64,000 nt of DNA from VXOZ01 sp965220045. GTDB taxonomy: Bacteria; Chloroflexota; UBA11872; VXOZ01. Position 1 is the first letter of the stretch. Each line of letters starts with the position of its first letter. Made by a program: the position numbers and the translations under genes. The notes beneath the pieces are model-generated. The model had not been told where the DNA came from. It did no database searches and worked only from the letters and a program-made list of their open reading frames with translations. The stretch is from positions 1,550,001-1,614,000 of the forward strand of contig OZ244803.1 in assembly GCA_965220045.1 (NCBI GenBank), in the 5' to 3' direction. Positions 8,700-17,635 of this stretch are shown here, one piece after another.

Positions 8700-9491
8700 G
8701 TGCTGCTCGCCGTATCCGAAAACATGATACCCGGCACAGGCTATGGAGAGAAACTCCGTTTCTTGCGCGACCAAGGATACGACGGTATCGAGCTCTTTCC
8801 CGATATTGCCGCGCAGGACACCGATGAGCTCAAGCGATCCATGGCGGAAACGGGGATAAAGGCCCCAAGTATGCGCGGCCGGACGCGGGAATTGCTTTCA
8901 GCCGATCCGGCAAGACGTCGGGCCCAAATTGAGAGCCTGAAGAGTGTGTGCGCCTTGGCCGAGGACTGCGGCGTTAGCGCTGTCATCATCGTCCCGGTCT
9001 TTGGCGGCCCAGACGTGCCCGATTTGTCTCCCTGGCGCTCTGCGATCGAGTTGGAAGAGGCCCTTTTGGACTCGATTCTCCCCACAATTGGCGATATTGC
9101 CGCGAGCCATGGCGTAACCCTGGTCATGGAACCGCTCAACCGCTATGAGACCCACTTCCTGAATACGTTGGCGCATGGCGCGGCAATTTGCCAGCGCGCC
9201 GGCCACCCCAACGTGCGCGTCATGGCGGACTTCTTTCACATGCACATTGAGGAGGCAGACATTGCCGCGAGCCTGGCCGAGAACCTGGCCTACGTCAGCC
9301 ACGTGCACTTGGCGGATAGCAATCGCGACCTCCCCGGGTGCGGGCACACGGACTTTGCGCCCGCATTCCGCGTGCTGAAGCAAAACGGGTTCGGAAGGGC
9401 GTTCGCTTTGGAGTGCCCGCGCAGAGGCACCGCGGACTTCGGCTTCAAAGAGTGCTCTGCTCACATACGCCGAGTCTGGGAAGAGGCCTAG
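8700..9491 (+). CDS. Hydroxypyruvate-isomerase-like TIM-barrel protein
   Basis: The 263-residue protein is of the Hyi/sugar phosphate isomerase/epimerase type. Metal ligands expected for the fold are visible in order: Glu in LVMEPLNRYE, Asp in VMADFFHMHIEE, His in HVHLADSNR and Glu in FALECPRRG. The GTG start at 8700 has GAGGAG 8 bases upstream. It is the second such isomerase within 3 kb and sits next to an SDR and an Ldh2-type enzyme. Together they look like a scattered hydroxy-acid or keto-sugar pathway. The exact reaction is not established. Confidence 0.87.
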   Translation: MLLAVSENMIPGTGYGEKLRFLRDQGYDGIELFPDIAAQDTDELKRSMAETGIKAPSMRGRTRELLSADPARRRAQIESLKSVCALAEDCGVSAVIIVPVFGGPDVPDLSPWRSAIELEEALLDSILPTIGDIAASHGVTLVMEPLNRYETHFLNTLAHGAAICQRAGHPNVRVMADFFHMHIEEADIAASLAENLAYVSHVHLADSNRDLPGCGHTDFAPAFRVLKQNGFGRAFALECPRRGTADFGFKECSAHIRRVWEEA

Positions 9492-9537
9492 TGTCGATTG
9501 CGGCAGAGACTCTTTGCCCCGCTAGCCCGGATTGCGT

Positions 9538-11283
9538 CTAATCTGTCCCGGCAGTAAGCGTGAACGCCACGGGGCGCACGGCAAGCGGTACGACATTACG
9601 CAAGTGCAGTGTGCGCGAGTCGAGCACGAGAATGGCATTGGCGTGCGGCGCAAGGGCGTAGAGGATATTCCGCTCGGGATCAAGTGCCAACTGGGTGATG
9701 CCGCCGCCCTGCCATAGCATGCGCTCCACGCTCCCATCGGTTGTACTGATCATCGTGAGCGCCGGCAGCTCCTCAGCTTCAGCGCCCTCTTCATCGCCGG
9801 CGTCTGACATTGCTTTGGCGGTAGTTCTGACGGGCGGCACTGTGCTCTTGGCCTCAGCGCTCGATTCAGCTTCACCTTCTGACGTTTCACGTGCGAGCGG
9901 CTCCAACTCGATGCTAAGGTACAGAGCGCTCCCATCAGCGTTGACTGTCCCATTAGTCGCGCGTCCGGCAGTTTCCGCGGCCAGCAGCACTGCCTGTCCG
10001 GTCTCCAGAGCAACACGCCAGACTTGCTCGGTATCCGGCGTGGTGACATAGACGAGAGCTCCATCAGCGCCGCGCACAATGGCGCCAAGTTCCAAGTCCT
10101 CACCAATGGAAATGGCTTCGTCGACACGAGAGGAGTCCAGCTCCACGCGGGCCATGCGCATGCGATCCACTGCGACGGCGAGAAGCGAATCTTCACCAAG
10201 CGGCACCAGGCTCTCCACCGCCCACGGCAGAGTGATTTCCTTCACGGTTTCTTCACTCTCATCCAGCGCCAACAAGCGTGTATCGGAAGCGGATCCCATT
10301 ACCAGGAACTCTCCAATTGCCGCCAGGCTGCTAAAGTCCTCAGACGGCAGCGATATGAGCCGACCGACTTCCTGCGACTCTGCATCCACGGCGAGTAATC
10401 CGTCTTCCTGCAGTACGTAGAGTGTCGTGCCATCAGCAGAGAGCACGAGCGCGCGCGGTACGCCGCCAACGCCAATGACGGAAGACGGCCGCAAGTCCTT
10501 GGCGCTGAATGCGACGAGCGCGCCGGTATCCGCCAAGCCCAGCACTACTATGCTCTTCGGCTCGACATTCACCGCTTCCGTCGCTACCTCGGTCTCTTCC
10601 TGGTCGCGCAGGAGTGAAAAGCCGACGGAAAACAGGAGCGCGAGCACGACCAGCCCAACCCCAACCTGCATGACGCGGGTGCGCACCGGGGAGCCGCTGG
10701 TGGCAAGCACGGCGGCTACCTCACTCCTCAGGGTTGCACTGGATCGAGGCGCGCTCAACTGGCGCATGGCACGCTCGACCGCGGCGCGATCCACCTCGTC
10801 GTCCGGCGCGCGAAATGCTGCTCGTGCGCGATCCAGTATTGAGTCGACACGATCCAGAGACGTGCCCAGCGCTTCCGCAGTCTGGCTTTGCGGCATCCCC
10901 TCAGCGAGGGCAAGTAGCCAGACCACTCGCAAACGCGGCGGCAAGGCAAGCGTGGCCTCGCGCCAAGCAGTCGTGCGGTCATCGATCTCGACTGGACCGG
11001 GAGCGCGGCGCGTTATGCTCTGCCACCGGCTCGACGCCAGAAACGACCGCACTGCCATCCGGTAAAACCAGGTATCCAACACGAGGTTGCGGGGACGCTT
11101 GCGAAAGGCACGAAAGGAGCGGACAAACGTCGCAACGACGAGCTCACGAGCATCACTCTCATTCCCCGTGAGCCAGAACGAGAAACGGTAGAGCATGGGG
11201 ACAAACTGATCGTATAGACCCAGAAACGCGTCGCGGTCGCCGCTCTCGGCCGCGGCGAGAGTCCGACCCCGATTAGACAGCAT
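9538..11283 (-). CDS. ECF-type sigma factor fused to a transmembrane helix and beta-propeller
   Basis: The 581-residue protein has three parts. Residues about 15-160 look like an ECF sigma factor: region 2 (AFLGLYDQFVPMLYRFSFWLTG, with ARELVVATFVRSF) and region 4 (ALPPRLRVVWLLALAEGM then TAEALGTSLDRVDSILDRAR). Residues about 204-226 are one hydrophobic helix (VGLVVLALLFSVGFSLL). Residues about 240-581 form a WD/YVTN-like propeller of repeats such as LYVLQEDGLLAVDAESQEVGR, interrupted by an acidic low-complexity stretch near 485-515. The layout suggests a membrane-anchored regulator with an external sensor, but this is inference. No separate anti-sigma gene is adjacent. Confidence 0.8.
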   Translation of the reverse strand: MLSNRGRTLAAAESGDRDAFLGLYDQFVPMLYRFSFWLTGNESDARELVVATFVRSFRAFRKRPRNLVLDTWFYRMAVRSFLASSRWQSITRRAPGPVEIDDRTTAWREATLALPPRLRVVWLLALAEGMPQSQTAEALGTSLDRVDSILDRARAAFRAPDDEVDRAAVERAMRQLSAPRSSATLRSEVAAVLATSGSPVRTRVMQVGVGLVVLALLFSVGFSLLRDQEETEVATEAVNVEPKSIVVLGLADTGALVAFSAKDLRPSSVIGVGGVPRALVLSADGTTLYVLQEDGLLAVDAESQEVGRLISLPSEDFSSLAAIGEFLVMGSASDTRLLALDESEETVKEITLPWAVESLVPLGEDSLLAVAVDRMRMARVELDSSRVDEAISIGEDLELGAIVRGADGALVYVTTPDTEQVWRVALETGQAVLLAAETAGRATNGTVNADGSALYLSIELEPLARETSEGEAESSAEAKSTVPPVRTTAKAMSDAGDEEGAEAEELPALTMISTTDGSVERMLWQGGGITQLALDPERNILYALAPHANAILVLDSRTLHLRNVVPLAVRPVAFTLTAGTD

Positions 11284-11674
11284 TTAAGCGCGTCACTCCA
11301 ACCAAAGTAGGGCAAATACTGCCTGCATAGTAGCACATAGCAAAGGAGCCTCTTTGCCGCGAAATATCCAACCCGGATGCAGACCAGATTCGTAAACAAA
11401 AAAACACTGCAAATTGATTGCAGGAACCTGCGGAAAGATGTACCGTACAAGTTATCCAGTGTTTGTTTTGTGCTGGAACCTTTTCGGGCCCCTTACGCCC
11501 AAATGCGAGGCCGATGGTAACGGTATGCCATGTGGATCAAGGGGGCTGGAGAGTCTGTCTGTCCAGTTTGTTATGTAAACTCTTTGTGCATTAGATCTGC
11601 GTTGGGCATTGGCTGGAGCCCAATTGTCAGTGCTGCCCTCCTTGGCACCGTAGTTACGCACCTGAGGACCCAGT
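11284..11674. other. Divergent intergenic region with small hairpins
   Basis: This 391-base gap separates the sigma-propeller gene (-) from an MFS gene (+). It contains a perfect hairpin CTGCAA/TTGCAG (11407-11423, loop ATTGA). A second stem, TCCAG/CTGGA, begins near 11455. Either could be an operator or a short terminator. No convincing promoter pair or coding frame was found. Confidence 0.35.
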
Positions 11675-12985
11675 GTGGCAGGAAGAATAAGACCCCTGAC
11701 GTCTCGCCAAAGCATCCAGGTCGCCGGCCGGATGTTCGAGTCATTGCAGGTCCCCGCATTTCGCGACCTTTGGATCGGCATGCTCGCTTCATACATTGGC
11801 ATGTATATGGGCATGGTCTCCCGCGGGTACCTCGCCTACGAGCTAACGGGGTCTGCCACAGTACTTGGTGTTGTCACCGTTGCATCGGGCATCCCAATGT
11901 TGCTCTTGTCTCCCGTGGGAGGCGTGCTGGCGGACATGATGAATCGCCGCCTCATCCTCATTCACAGCCAGATCTTCATGGTGGTCTCGTCGTTGTTCAT
12001 CGCCGCCCTCATCCATCTCAACCTGATAGCAATCTGGCACCTTGCGTTCTTTGGCCTCCTACAAGGGATCCTATTCACCATCAACATGCCGGCCCGTTCA
12101 TCCGCGTTGCCGCACCTGGTGGGAAGGCCGTTGCTTGCAAGCGCGATCGGTTTGACCAACTCAGGACGGAATCTCATGTCAGTGATTGCTCCCGCAATTG
12201 CCGGGACCGTCATTGCAATTCCGTGGCTGGGCACCGCTGGCGCTTTTGACATCTCCGCATTCGTCTACGTGTGTGCAACGTTGCTCATGTTACGCCTGCC
12301 AAAGAGCTTGGCCGAAAGCCGTGAACGCTCCCAAGTAGCGTTCGGCCAACAGATGATCGACGGCTTCAACTACATCTTCACGCAGCGTCCGCTGCTCGTG
12401 CTGCTCATCCTGGGGCTCGTCCCCATATTGTTTGGCATGCCACTGCATTCGTTCTTGCCGGTCTTCCAGGCGGACGTGCTTAACGTGGGGTCGGTAGAAC
12501 TCGGGCTCCTGTATTCGGCCCTAGGAGTCGGCGGCACACTCGGCTCGCTCTTGGTAGCGCCGCTCGCGGAGAGTAAGCACAGTCACGTCTTGCAGCTTGT
12601 GATGGGTGTCTTCTTCGGTCTCACCCTGATCGCATTCGCCTACAGTTCTTCATTCACACTGAGCATGGTCATGATCGGGCTGGTCGGTTTCGCGGGTAAC
12701 GCCTGCACGGGCTTCAACAGCGCCTTGCTGATGCTGCGCACGGAAGAAGCGTATTACGGTCGCGTAATGAGCATCTACATGATGAACTGGTCGCTCATGA
12801 CGCTATTCACACTGCCCTTGGGCATGCTCGTCGACCAATGGGGCGCGCCGCTCGTGACGAGCGCCGCCGCATTGGGCATAGTCATTGCCATGGGCGCCGC
12901 GTTCGTCGTCTTTCGCGATATCCGGGAAGAGCAGCGCCAAGGAGAAGAGCTCAGTGTCGAAACTGGAACCGCTGCCGCGGACTGA
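11675..12985 (+). CDS. MFS transporter (MFS_3/EntS-like)
   Basis: The 436-residue protein has about 12 hydrophobic segments and the MFS loop 2-3 motif GGVLADMMNRRLIL. Its start FESLQVPAFRDLWIGML resembles the EntS/MFS_3 branch of drug and siderophore exporters (FRxLxxRNFRxLW). A central charged loop (LPKSLAESRERSQVAFGQ) divides the two halves. The GTG at 11675 has GAGGA 9 bases upstream. An ATG at 11732 (MFESLQVPAF) is the alternative start and matches the family better. The cargo is unknown. It may be regulated together with the divergent sigma factor. Confidence 0.85.
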   Translation: MAGRIRPLTSRQSIQVAGRMFESLQVPAFRDLWIGMLASYIGMYMGMVSRGYLAYELTGSATVLGVVTVASGIPMLLLSPVGGVLADMMNRRLILIHSQIFMVVSSLFIAALIHLNLIAIWHLAFFGLLQGILFTINMPARSSALPHLVGRPLLASAIGLTNSGRNLMSVIAPAIAGTVIAIPWLGTAGAFDISAFVYVCATLLMLRLPKSLAESRERSQVAFGQQMIDGFNYIFTQRPLLVLLILGLVPILFGMPLHSFLPVFQADVLNVGSVELGLLYSALGVGGTLGSLLVAPLAESKHSHVLQLVMGVFFGLTLIAFAYSSSFTLSMVMIGLVGFAGNACTGFNSALLMLRTEEAYYGRVMSIYMMNWSLMTLFTLPLGMLVDQWGAPLVTSAAALGIVIAMGAAFVVFRDIREEQRQGEELSVETGTAAAD

Positions 12986-13042
12986 GGCGCCCCGACGCGG
13001 GTTTGTCCGTTGCGCTCAAGCCTACGCTAGAACTGGGACTGC

Positions 13043-13807
13043 ATGATGGGGGCATCAAGAGACGACATAGTCGCATTCTTGGATGAGTACCTCGACGTAC
13101 GGGGGATTCACGATTACGGCCCCATGGGCATGCAGGTAGTCGGCAAGAGCGAGGTGGCTCGGGTGGCCGTAGCGGTGAGCGCTTCGCAGGCCTGTTTCGC
13201 CCTGGCCGCGGGTCTTGAAGCCGATGTGCTCATCGTCCATCACGGTCTCTTCTGGGATGGCGATAGCCGAGTTGTCGGGCACATTATGCGCGGCCGGCTC
13301 GAAACCCTCTTCCGCCATGACTTGAGCCTCCTGGGGTATCACCTTTGCCTCGATCGGCACCAGGAGATCGGCAACAACGTCTTAGCGCTCCGTGCCATGG
13401 GGGCAACCCCCGTTGACTTCGATTCTCCGCTCGCGACGGTGGGCTATGTGGGCGAGTTCACAGATCCCGTGGCGTGGGAAGAATTGGTAGAACGCGCGAA
13501 GGACACCTTTGGCGGAGAACCCTATCTCTTGCCAACAGGACCCAGCCATACGAAAAGGCTCGGTTTGGTGACCGGCGGCGGTGGAAACAGCGTGCACGTC
13601 ATAGAGGCGGCCGAGCGAGGGTGTGACACCTATCTGACCGGCAATCTCAGTGAGCCCGCACCTGCCCTGGCAACCGAACTCGGGATGAATCTCATCGGGG
13701 CCGGCCACTACAATACCGAGAAGCTCGGAATTCAAGCCGTCGGCCGCCTGTTGGAAGAGAAATTCGGCGTGAATTCAGTCTTCATTGACGTGCCGAACCC
13801 ACTCTGA
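13043..13807 (+). CDS. Nif3-like dinuclear metal-centre protein
   Basis: The 254-residue protein of the Nif3/YbgI/DUF34 family folds as a hexamer with a two-metal site. Ligands are visible as His-His in IVHHGLFW, Asp and His in YHLCLDRHQEIGNN, and His/Glu in GAGHYNTEKLG near the C-terminus. The family is ubiquitous; GTP cyclohydrolase I-like or metal-chaperone roles have been proposed without agreement. It lacks the middle PII-like insertion seen in longer homologues. Two ATGs stand side by side at 13043 and 13046, with only a weak ribosome site. Confidence 0.9.
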   Translation: MMGASRDDIVAFLDEYLDVRGIHDYGPMGMQVVGKSEVARVAVAVSASQACFALAAGLEADVLIVHHGLFWDGDSRVVGHIMRGRLETLFRHDLSLLGYHLCLDRHQEIGNNVLALRAMGATPVDFDSPLATVGYVGEFTDPVAWEELVERAKDTFGGEPYLLPTGPSHTKRLGLVTGGGGNSVHVIEAAERGCDTYLTGNLSEPAPALATELGMNLIGAGHYNTEKLGIQAVGRLLEEKFGVNSVFIDVPNPL

Positions 13808-13819
13808 GACTGCCCTCAA

Positions 13820-13834
13820 CGGCAAACATTGCCG
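13820..13834. terminator. Short perfect hairpin between convergent genes
   Basis: CGGCAA and TTGCCG form a perfect 6-base stem with an ACA loop, 13 bases after the Nif3-like stop. A second GC-only stem (GCCCCC/GGGGGC) lies at 13864-13877. Both sit between convergent genes. Terminator role is inferred. Confidence 0.4.
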
Positions 13835-13954
13835 AGCGCAGAGGTGTGGGTCGATAGCGTCCGGCCCCCCCGGGGGCATTGCCGTCAGTGTGCGGGGAAC
13901 TGAGAATACGCAAGCCTTGGTTCCGGCTGCGGCACAAGTGTGAATCTTGACACT

Positions 13955-15067
13955 CTAGGACTTCGCGTGCTTGCCGGCTCTCCCCGATCGGATTGTCCGC
14001 TCTGCCGCGGCAGCCACGGCATCAACCTCACTCAGACTTTGCTCTTCTCCCCGCCCGGTTTCAAAGCAGACCACCGCGTTCCCTGTGCCGTAGGGCCCGA
14101 ATTTTCGCGGCGACGTGGGCCCAAACAAGGCCACAACCGGCGTGCCGACGGCGGCGGCAAGATGCATCGGCGACGAGTCGTTGCCGATGAAGAGATGGCA
14201 CCGCTGAATGAGCGCCCCGAGTTGTGCAAAGCTCAACGCACCGGCCACATTCGCCAGTGACACATCTGCATACTGTTCAATTGCGCCGCAAATCGCGACG
14301 TCGTCGGGACCGCCCACCAGGAGAATTGTGGCCCCGTACGCTTGAACCAGCCGCTCCGCCAGCGCCCCAAAGTTGCCCTTGGACCAGCGCTTGCTCTCGA
14401 GCTCATCCCCGGGATTGGTGCCGCCGCCAGGGTGAACTGCGATTAGTGGTCCGGCTTTCGCCAAGCCTCTTTCCACAAGCAGTCGTTCCGCCGCGGCCTC
14501 GTCCGCCGGCTGGGGCACAAAGTGCAGCCGGGGTTCCATCACGTCAATGCCGGTCTTGCGCAGAACATCCAAGTAGATCTTGACCTCATGGCGGTCTTCC
14601 GGACAAGGCACCCTAACGTGCAAAGCGATACCGCGGTGGGCGCTATCGAGTCCGGCTCTCCAAGGAATGCCGGCCAAACGCGGCAGCATTGCCATGAGCG
14701 GGGACCGGTCCAGGACAAAGCAGTGGGTAAATCCCTGCTCTCGCACACGCGAGACGCACGTGCGGTATGCCCTGAAGCCAAAGCGCCTGGGAAAGCCAAC
14801 ACTGCCCGAATCTAAGACGTGGTCGCAGTGCGGATTACCAGCCAGCGCTGCGCGCGCCCACGTTGTCGCCAGCACGGTGATGGCGGCCTGTGGCAGACAA
14901 TCTCTCAGCGCGGCAAGAAACGCCGTGCTCATGAGCACATCGCCCAAGCTGGCGGGCTTGACCACCAGCACATTGGGGCGGTCGCTTGCCTGGGGCGGCG
15001 CGGTGGGTTCAGTGCGCAGTAGCAAATCTATGAGACGGGACAACTGCTCGATCAAAAATGGAGCCAT
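13955..15067 (-). CDS. Glycosyltransferase family 9 (heptosyltransferase-like)
   Basis: The 370-residue protein has GT9 features: NVLVVKPASLGDVLMSTAFLAALRD (residue block about 32-56), IAVHPGGG, KRWSKGNFGALAERL, ILLVGGPDD and the donor-binding FIGNDSSPMHLAAAVGTPVVALFGPTSP block. GT9 enzymes such as WaaC and WaaF add heptose to lipid A core. In a presumed Chloroflexota host, usually lacking LPS, the role is more likely another surface glycan. The ATG at 15067 has AAAGGG about 10 bases upstream; a TTG at 15118 would add 17 residues of low likelihood. No other glycan genes are adjacent. Confidence 0.88.
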   Translation of the reverse strand: MAPFLIEQLSRLIDLLLRTEPTAPPQASDRPNVLVVKPASLGDVLMSTAFLAALRDCLPQAAITVLATTWARAALAGNPHCDHVLDSGSVGFPRRFGFRAYRTCVSRVREQGFTHCFVLDRSPLMAMLPRLAGIPWRAGLDSAHRGIALHVRVPCPEDRHEVKIYLDVLRKTGIDVMEPRLHFVPQPADEAAAERLLVERGLAKAGPLIAVHPGGGTNPGDELESKRWSKGNFGALAERLVQAYGATILLVGGPDDVAICGAIEQYADVSLANVAGALSFAQLGALIQRCHLFIGNDSSPMHLAAAVGTPVVALFGPTSPRKFGPYGTGNAVVCFETGRGEEQSLSEVDAVAAAAERTIRSGRAGKHAKS

Positions 15068-15200
15068 GAAATTGCGCCCTTTGTGACTCCCTCGTGCGGG
15101 TGCCGGAACGGCATCCAATTAATCCTAATGGAGCTTTGTCGCCGCGTCCATCGAGGGACACAATACTCTCATTTGCGCCTCACCGCGCCTTGCCTTTAGC

Positions 15201-16469
15201 ATGGCGAGTATGCAATCCACCGAACATCCCGGCAACTGGCAGGCAACGGTCCGCATCCTCTGGATCACGCAGTTTGCTACCATGGCGGCCTTCAGTTGTA
15301 GCCTGCCCTTCGTACCGTTGTACATCCTCGAGATTGGCACGCCGGACCCGCGCCAGGCCGCGCTTTGGGCCGGACTCGTCGCAGGGGGATCCGGCATTAG
15401 CATGGCGATCTTCTCCCCCGTTTGGGGCGGCCTTGCCGATCGCTTTGGCAAAAAACTCATGCTAGAAAGGGCTCTTATTGGCGCTGCCATTACCTTGCTG
15501 CTCATGGGGCTCGCACAGTCCGCAGCGCAATTGCTGATTTTTCGCGTCATCCAGGGCTCACTGACCGGCACAACCTCTGCGGTGAACGCCCTTGCCGCAT
15601 CCATGGCACCACGCGATGAGCTTGGGCGCGTGCTTGGGACCATGCAAATGTCCATCTTTGCCGGATCTACCGTCGGCCCGTTTGTCGGCGGCGTTTTGGC
15701 AGACACCTTGGGCTTTCGTTTTGCCTTCATGGTTACCAGCGTTGCCATGGTCATCATAGGTCTTGTCGTGTTCGTCTTTGTACGAGAACCCGTCGGCGAA
15801 AAGCAGCCCCTCCCAGCGTTTCGCATGCCGAAACTGCGCAGACCGGTCGGCGATGGCGTCTTGAGCACGGTCTTCATGCTGGCGCCCGTGATTTTCTTGG
15901 TGCAATTCGCCTTCATGGCGTCGCGACCTATCTTTCCCCTCTTTGTCGCCGACCTCGCCGCCGCGGATGCGACAGCCTCCTTCGCCGGAATCTCCCCGCA
16001 GGACATTGTCGCAACCATCTCAGGGATTCTCGTTGCCACGACCGGCGTCGTGGGGGCGATCTGCTCTCCCATTACCGGGCGTTTCATCAACACCTACCGG
16101 GTGCGCCTATTGTTGCTCATCGCAGTGCTTGGCATCGCTGCCGCCAACGTAGGCCAAGCCTTCGCAGCCTCCTTCCTGCAACTGTGGATCGTGCGCATAC
16201 TACTGGGCGCGTTCGGCGGGGTCTGGGCCCCGACCTATAGCTCGACCATCGGTCTAAGCGTGCCGTCCGAGCGCCGGGGATTGGCATTTGGCATCGCCAA
16301 CAGCGCTTCCTCCCTGGGCAATGCAATCGGGCCCATCGTGGGTGGATATATGGGCGCGATGCTCGGTATTCGCGCGGCTTTTGTGGGCGCGGCAGGCGTG
16401 CTCTTGCTGGCGGCCTTATGGCTGGCCGTGAGAGTCAACCTCCCCGTTCCAAGGGAAGACGAAGAGTGA
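15201..16469 (+). CDS. MFS transporter (DHA1-like multidrug or sugar efflux family)
   Basis: The 422-residue membrane protein has about 12 hydrophobic helices. MFS motif A is visible as GGLADRFGKKLMLERA, and the motif-C-like GSTVGPFVGGVLADTLGF in helix 5 marks the drug:H+ antiporter (DHA1) branch. A conserved second-half repeat is PSERRGLAFGIANSASSLGNAIGP. The substrate is not identifiable. It ends about 50 bases before a cluster of palindromic repeats and stands alone. Confidence 0.87.
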   Translation: MASMQSTEHPGNWQATVRILWITQFATMAAFSCSLPFVPLYILEIGTPDPRQAALWAGLVAGGSGISMAIFSPVWGGLADRFGKKLMLERALIGAAITLLLMGLAQSAAQLLIFRVIQGSLTGTTSAVNALAASMAPRDELGRVLGTMQMSIFAGSTVGPFVGGVLADTLGFRFAFMVTSVAMVIIGLVVFVFVREPVGEKQPLPAFRMPKLRRPVGDGVLSTVFMLAPVIFLVQFAFMASRPIFPLFVADLAAADATASFAGISPQDIVATISGILVATTGVVGAICSPITGRFINTYRVRLLLLIAVLGIAAANVGQAFAASFLQLWIVRILLGAFGGVWAPTYSSTIGLSVPSERRGLAFGIANSASSLGNAIGPIVGGYMGAMLGIRAAFVGAAGVLLLAALWLAVRVNLPVPREDEE

Positions 16470-16518
16470 CAGAGCAGTGGACACTCAAGCCGGTTTCGAT
16501 CGAGCCTCCACTGCTCCA

Positions 16519-16797
16519 GGAGACCTTTGCGTAACCTTCGCGGTAGCGAGGCAGTTCCCTCTCCCTTGACGGGAGAGGTTTAGAGCCTGCCCCGTACGCC
16601 GATTCACAGTATCGGATGATACGGGGGTGAGGGTGAATCTGCTCTGAACGCCAGTTTTTTGGCTCTGGTATAGATTGATTGTACATGCCATTCGCTTAGA
16701 ATTCGCAGGAAATCCCCTCACCCCGACCCTCTCCCCAGGGAGAGGGCGTAGCGCCTTTACCTCGGGGCCTAGTTATGCAAAGGTCTTTCCAGGGACT
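16519..16797. repeat. Two copies of an interspersed palindromic repeat in inverted orientation, one carrying a hairpin insertion
   Basis: Copy A (16519-16640) and the copy at 61456-61554 share the block beginning GACCTTTGCGTAA, the CTCTCCC-TTGAC-GGGAGAG palindrome and the tail GGTGAGGGTGAATCT. In copy A about 42 bases (16584-16625) interrupt the tail. They form a nested hairpin with arms CCCCGTA (16590-16596)/TACGGGG (16620-16626) and CCGAT/ATCGG inside. Copy C (about 16714-16797) is the same family on the opposite strand (CCCTCACCCC, CCCTCTCCCC, then GCAAAGGTCT). The rest of the 346-base gap 16470-16815 holds no gene. They are non-coding REP/MITE-like elements. Confidence 0.75.
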
Positions 16798-16815
16798 ACC
16801 GGAAACCAGCATCAA

Positions 16816-17442
16816 TCAGTCTCGCTCGCCTCCGGCCCCCAGAAGCGCCCGCGCGCGTGCCTCAGCCAACTCTCCGGGCGTGTTGATGTTGCATAGAGAC
16901 ATGAGGTCTGGATCAAACGCTCGCACCTCTTTGAGCGTGACCCGCCGCACATGCAGACGATCCAGGAGCCGCGAGAGCTTGAAATCATCGGCCTGAAGCA
17001 TTTGCATGGCAGTGGTCAGGCATCGCCTTTGATAGACCGTGTGCAGAGTCTCAGGTTCATCCCTCACTTGCGGCGCAACGGCATCCCACTCTTCGGACGC
17101 GAGCTCTATGAGTGTGCGCAGCAGGCGACCATCGAGGAAAGGCATATCGCAAGCAACTGCCAGCACCAGAGGAGTGCGCGCCGCCTGCATCCCGCTCACC
17201 AGGCCGGTTAGGCTCGATCCCACCGGTGAAAGATCGGGAGTAACGTTGAAGCCGGTGAGATCACTTCGGTTACCCACGACGATTACGTCATCGCAAACTG
17301 ACGCCAGAGTCCTATGGACGTGATGCAGCAGCGTTGTCTCGCTGCTCTCTCGCGGCCAAGGCAGGAGCGCCTTGTCTCGGCCGAGCCGCTTGCTCTTGCC
17401 ACCAGCCAGTATCAGACCTGTTGTGCCGGACGACTGCACCAC
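16816..17442 (-). CDS. mobA: Molybdenum cofactor guanylyltransferase MobA
   Basis: The 208-residue protein transfers GMP from GTP to molybdopterin to make the MGD cofactor that formate dehydrogenases need. The nucleotide-binding start GLILAGGKSKRLGRDKALLPW is classical. PDLSPVGSSLTGLVSGMQA and LAVACDMPFLDGRLL (metal-binding Asp) follow, then the C-terminal NINTPGELAEAR. It lies divergent from the formate dehydrogenase operon 194 bases away, and fdhD flanks the other side. This places cofactor maturation and enzyme together. Confidence 0.93.
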   Translation of the reverse strand: MVQSSGTTGLILAGGKSKRLGRDKALLPWPRESSETTLLHHVHRTLASVCDDVIVVGNRSDLTGFNVTPDLSPVGSSLTGLVSGMQAARTPLVLAVACDMPFLDGRLLRTLIELASEEWDAVAPQVRDEPETLHTVYQRRCLTTAMQMLQADDFKLSRLLDRLHVRRVTLKEVRAFDPDLMSLCNINTPGELAEARARALLGAGGERD

Positions 17443-17581
17443 TCCCCAAGTCCCCTCTCACTGGGTTTTTCCGTTTTCCGTCTGGCAATTCGCCAAGTAT
17501 CGTATCATCGCAGGCGGCGGCGGGTGCGAATCCACCACAGAACTCGCCTGCACCGTGTTTGAATTCACAGCAGTTCTTTCC

Positions 17582-17590
17582 TGCTATACT
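17582..17590 (+). promoter_or_regulatory. Extended -10 promoter element upstream of the formate dehydrogenase operon
   Basis: TG (17582-17583), one base, then TATACT (17585-17590) is an extended -10 element. A TTGAAT lies about 20 bases further up, too far for a standard -35. Transcription would start near 17597, about 40 bases before the ATG at 17636. GGGAG at 17611-17615 and AGG at 17623-17625 are possible ribosome sites. Confidence 0.45.
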
Positions 17591-17635
17591 AGGGAAACTG
17601 AAGCGCTATTGGGAGTGCAGGTAGGTGTGCAGCGC

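Noticed and set aside
16470..16815. Repeat cluster as an insertion sequence
   Set aside because: It holds no transposase frame or matching terminal repeats; it fits short non-coding palindromic elements.
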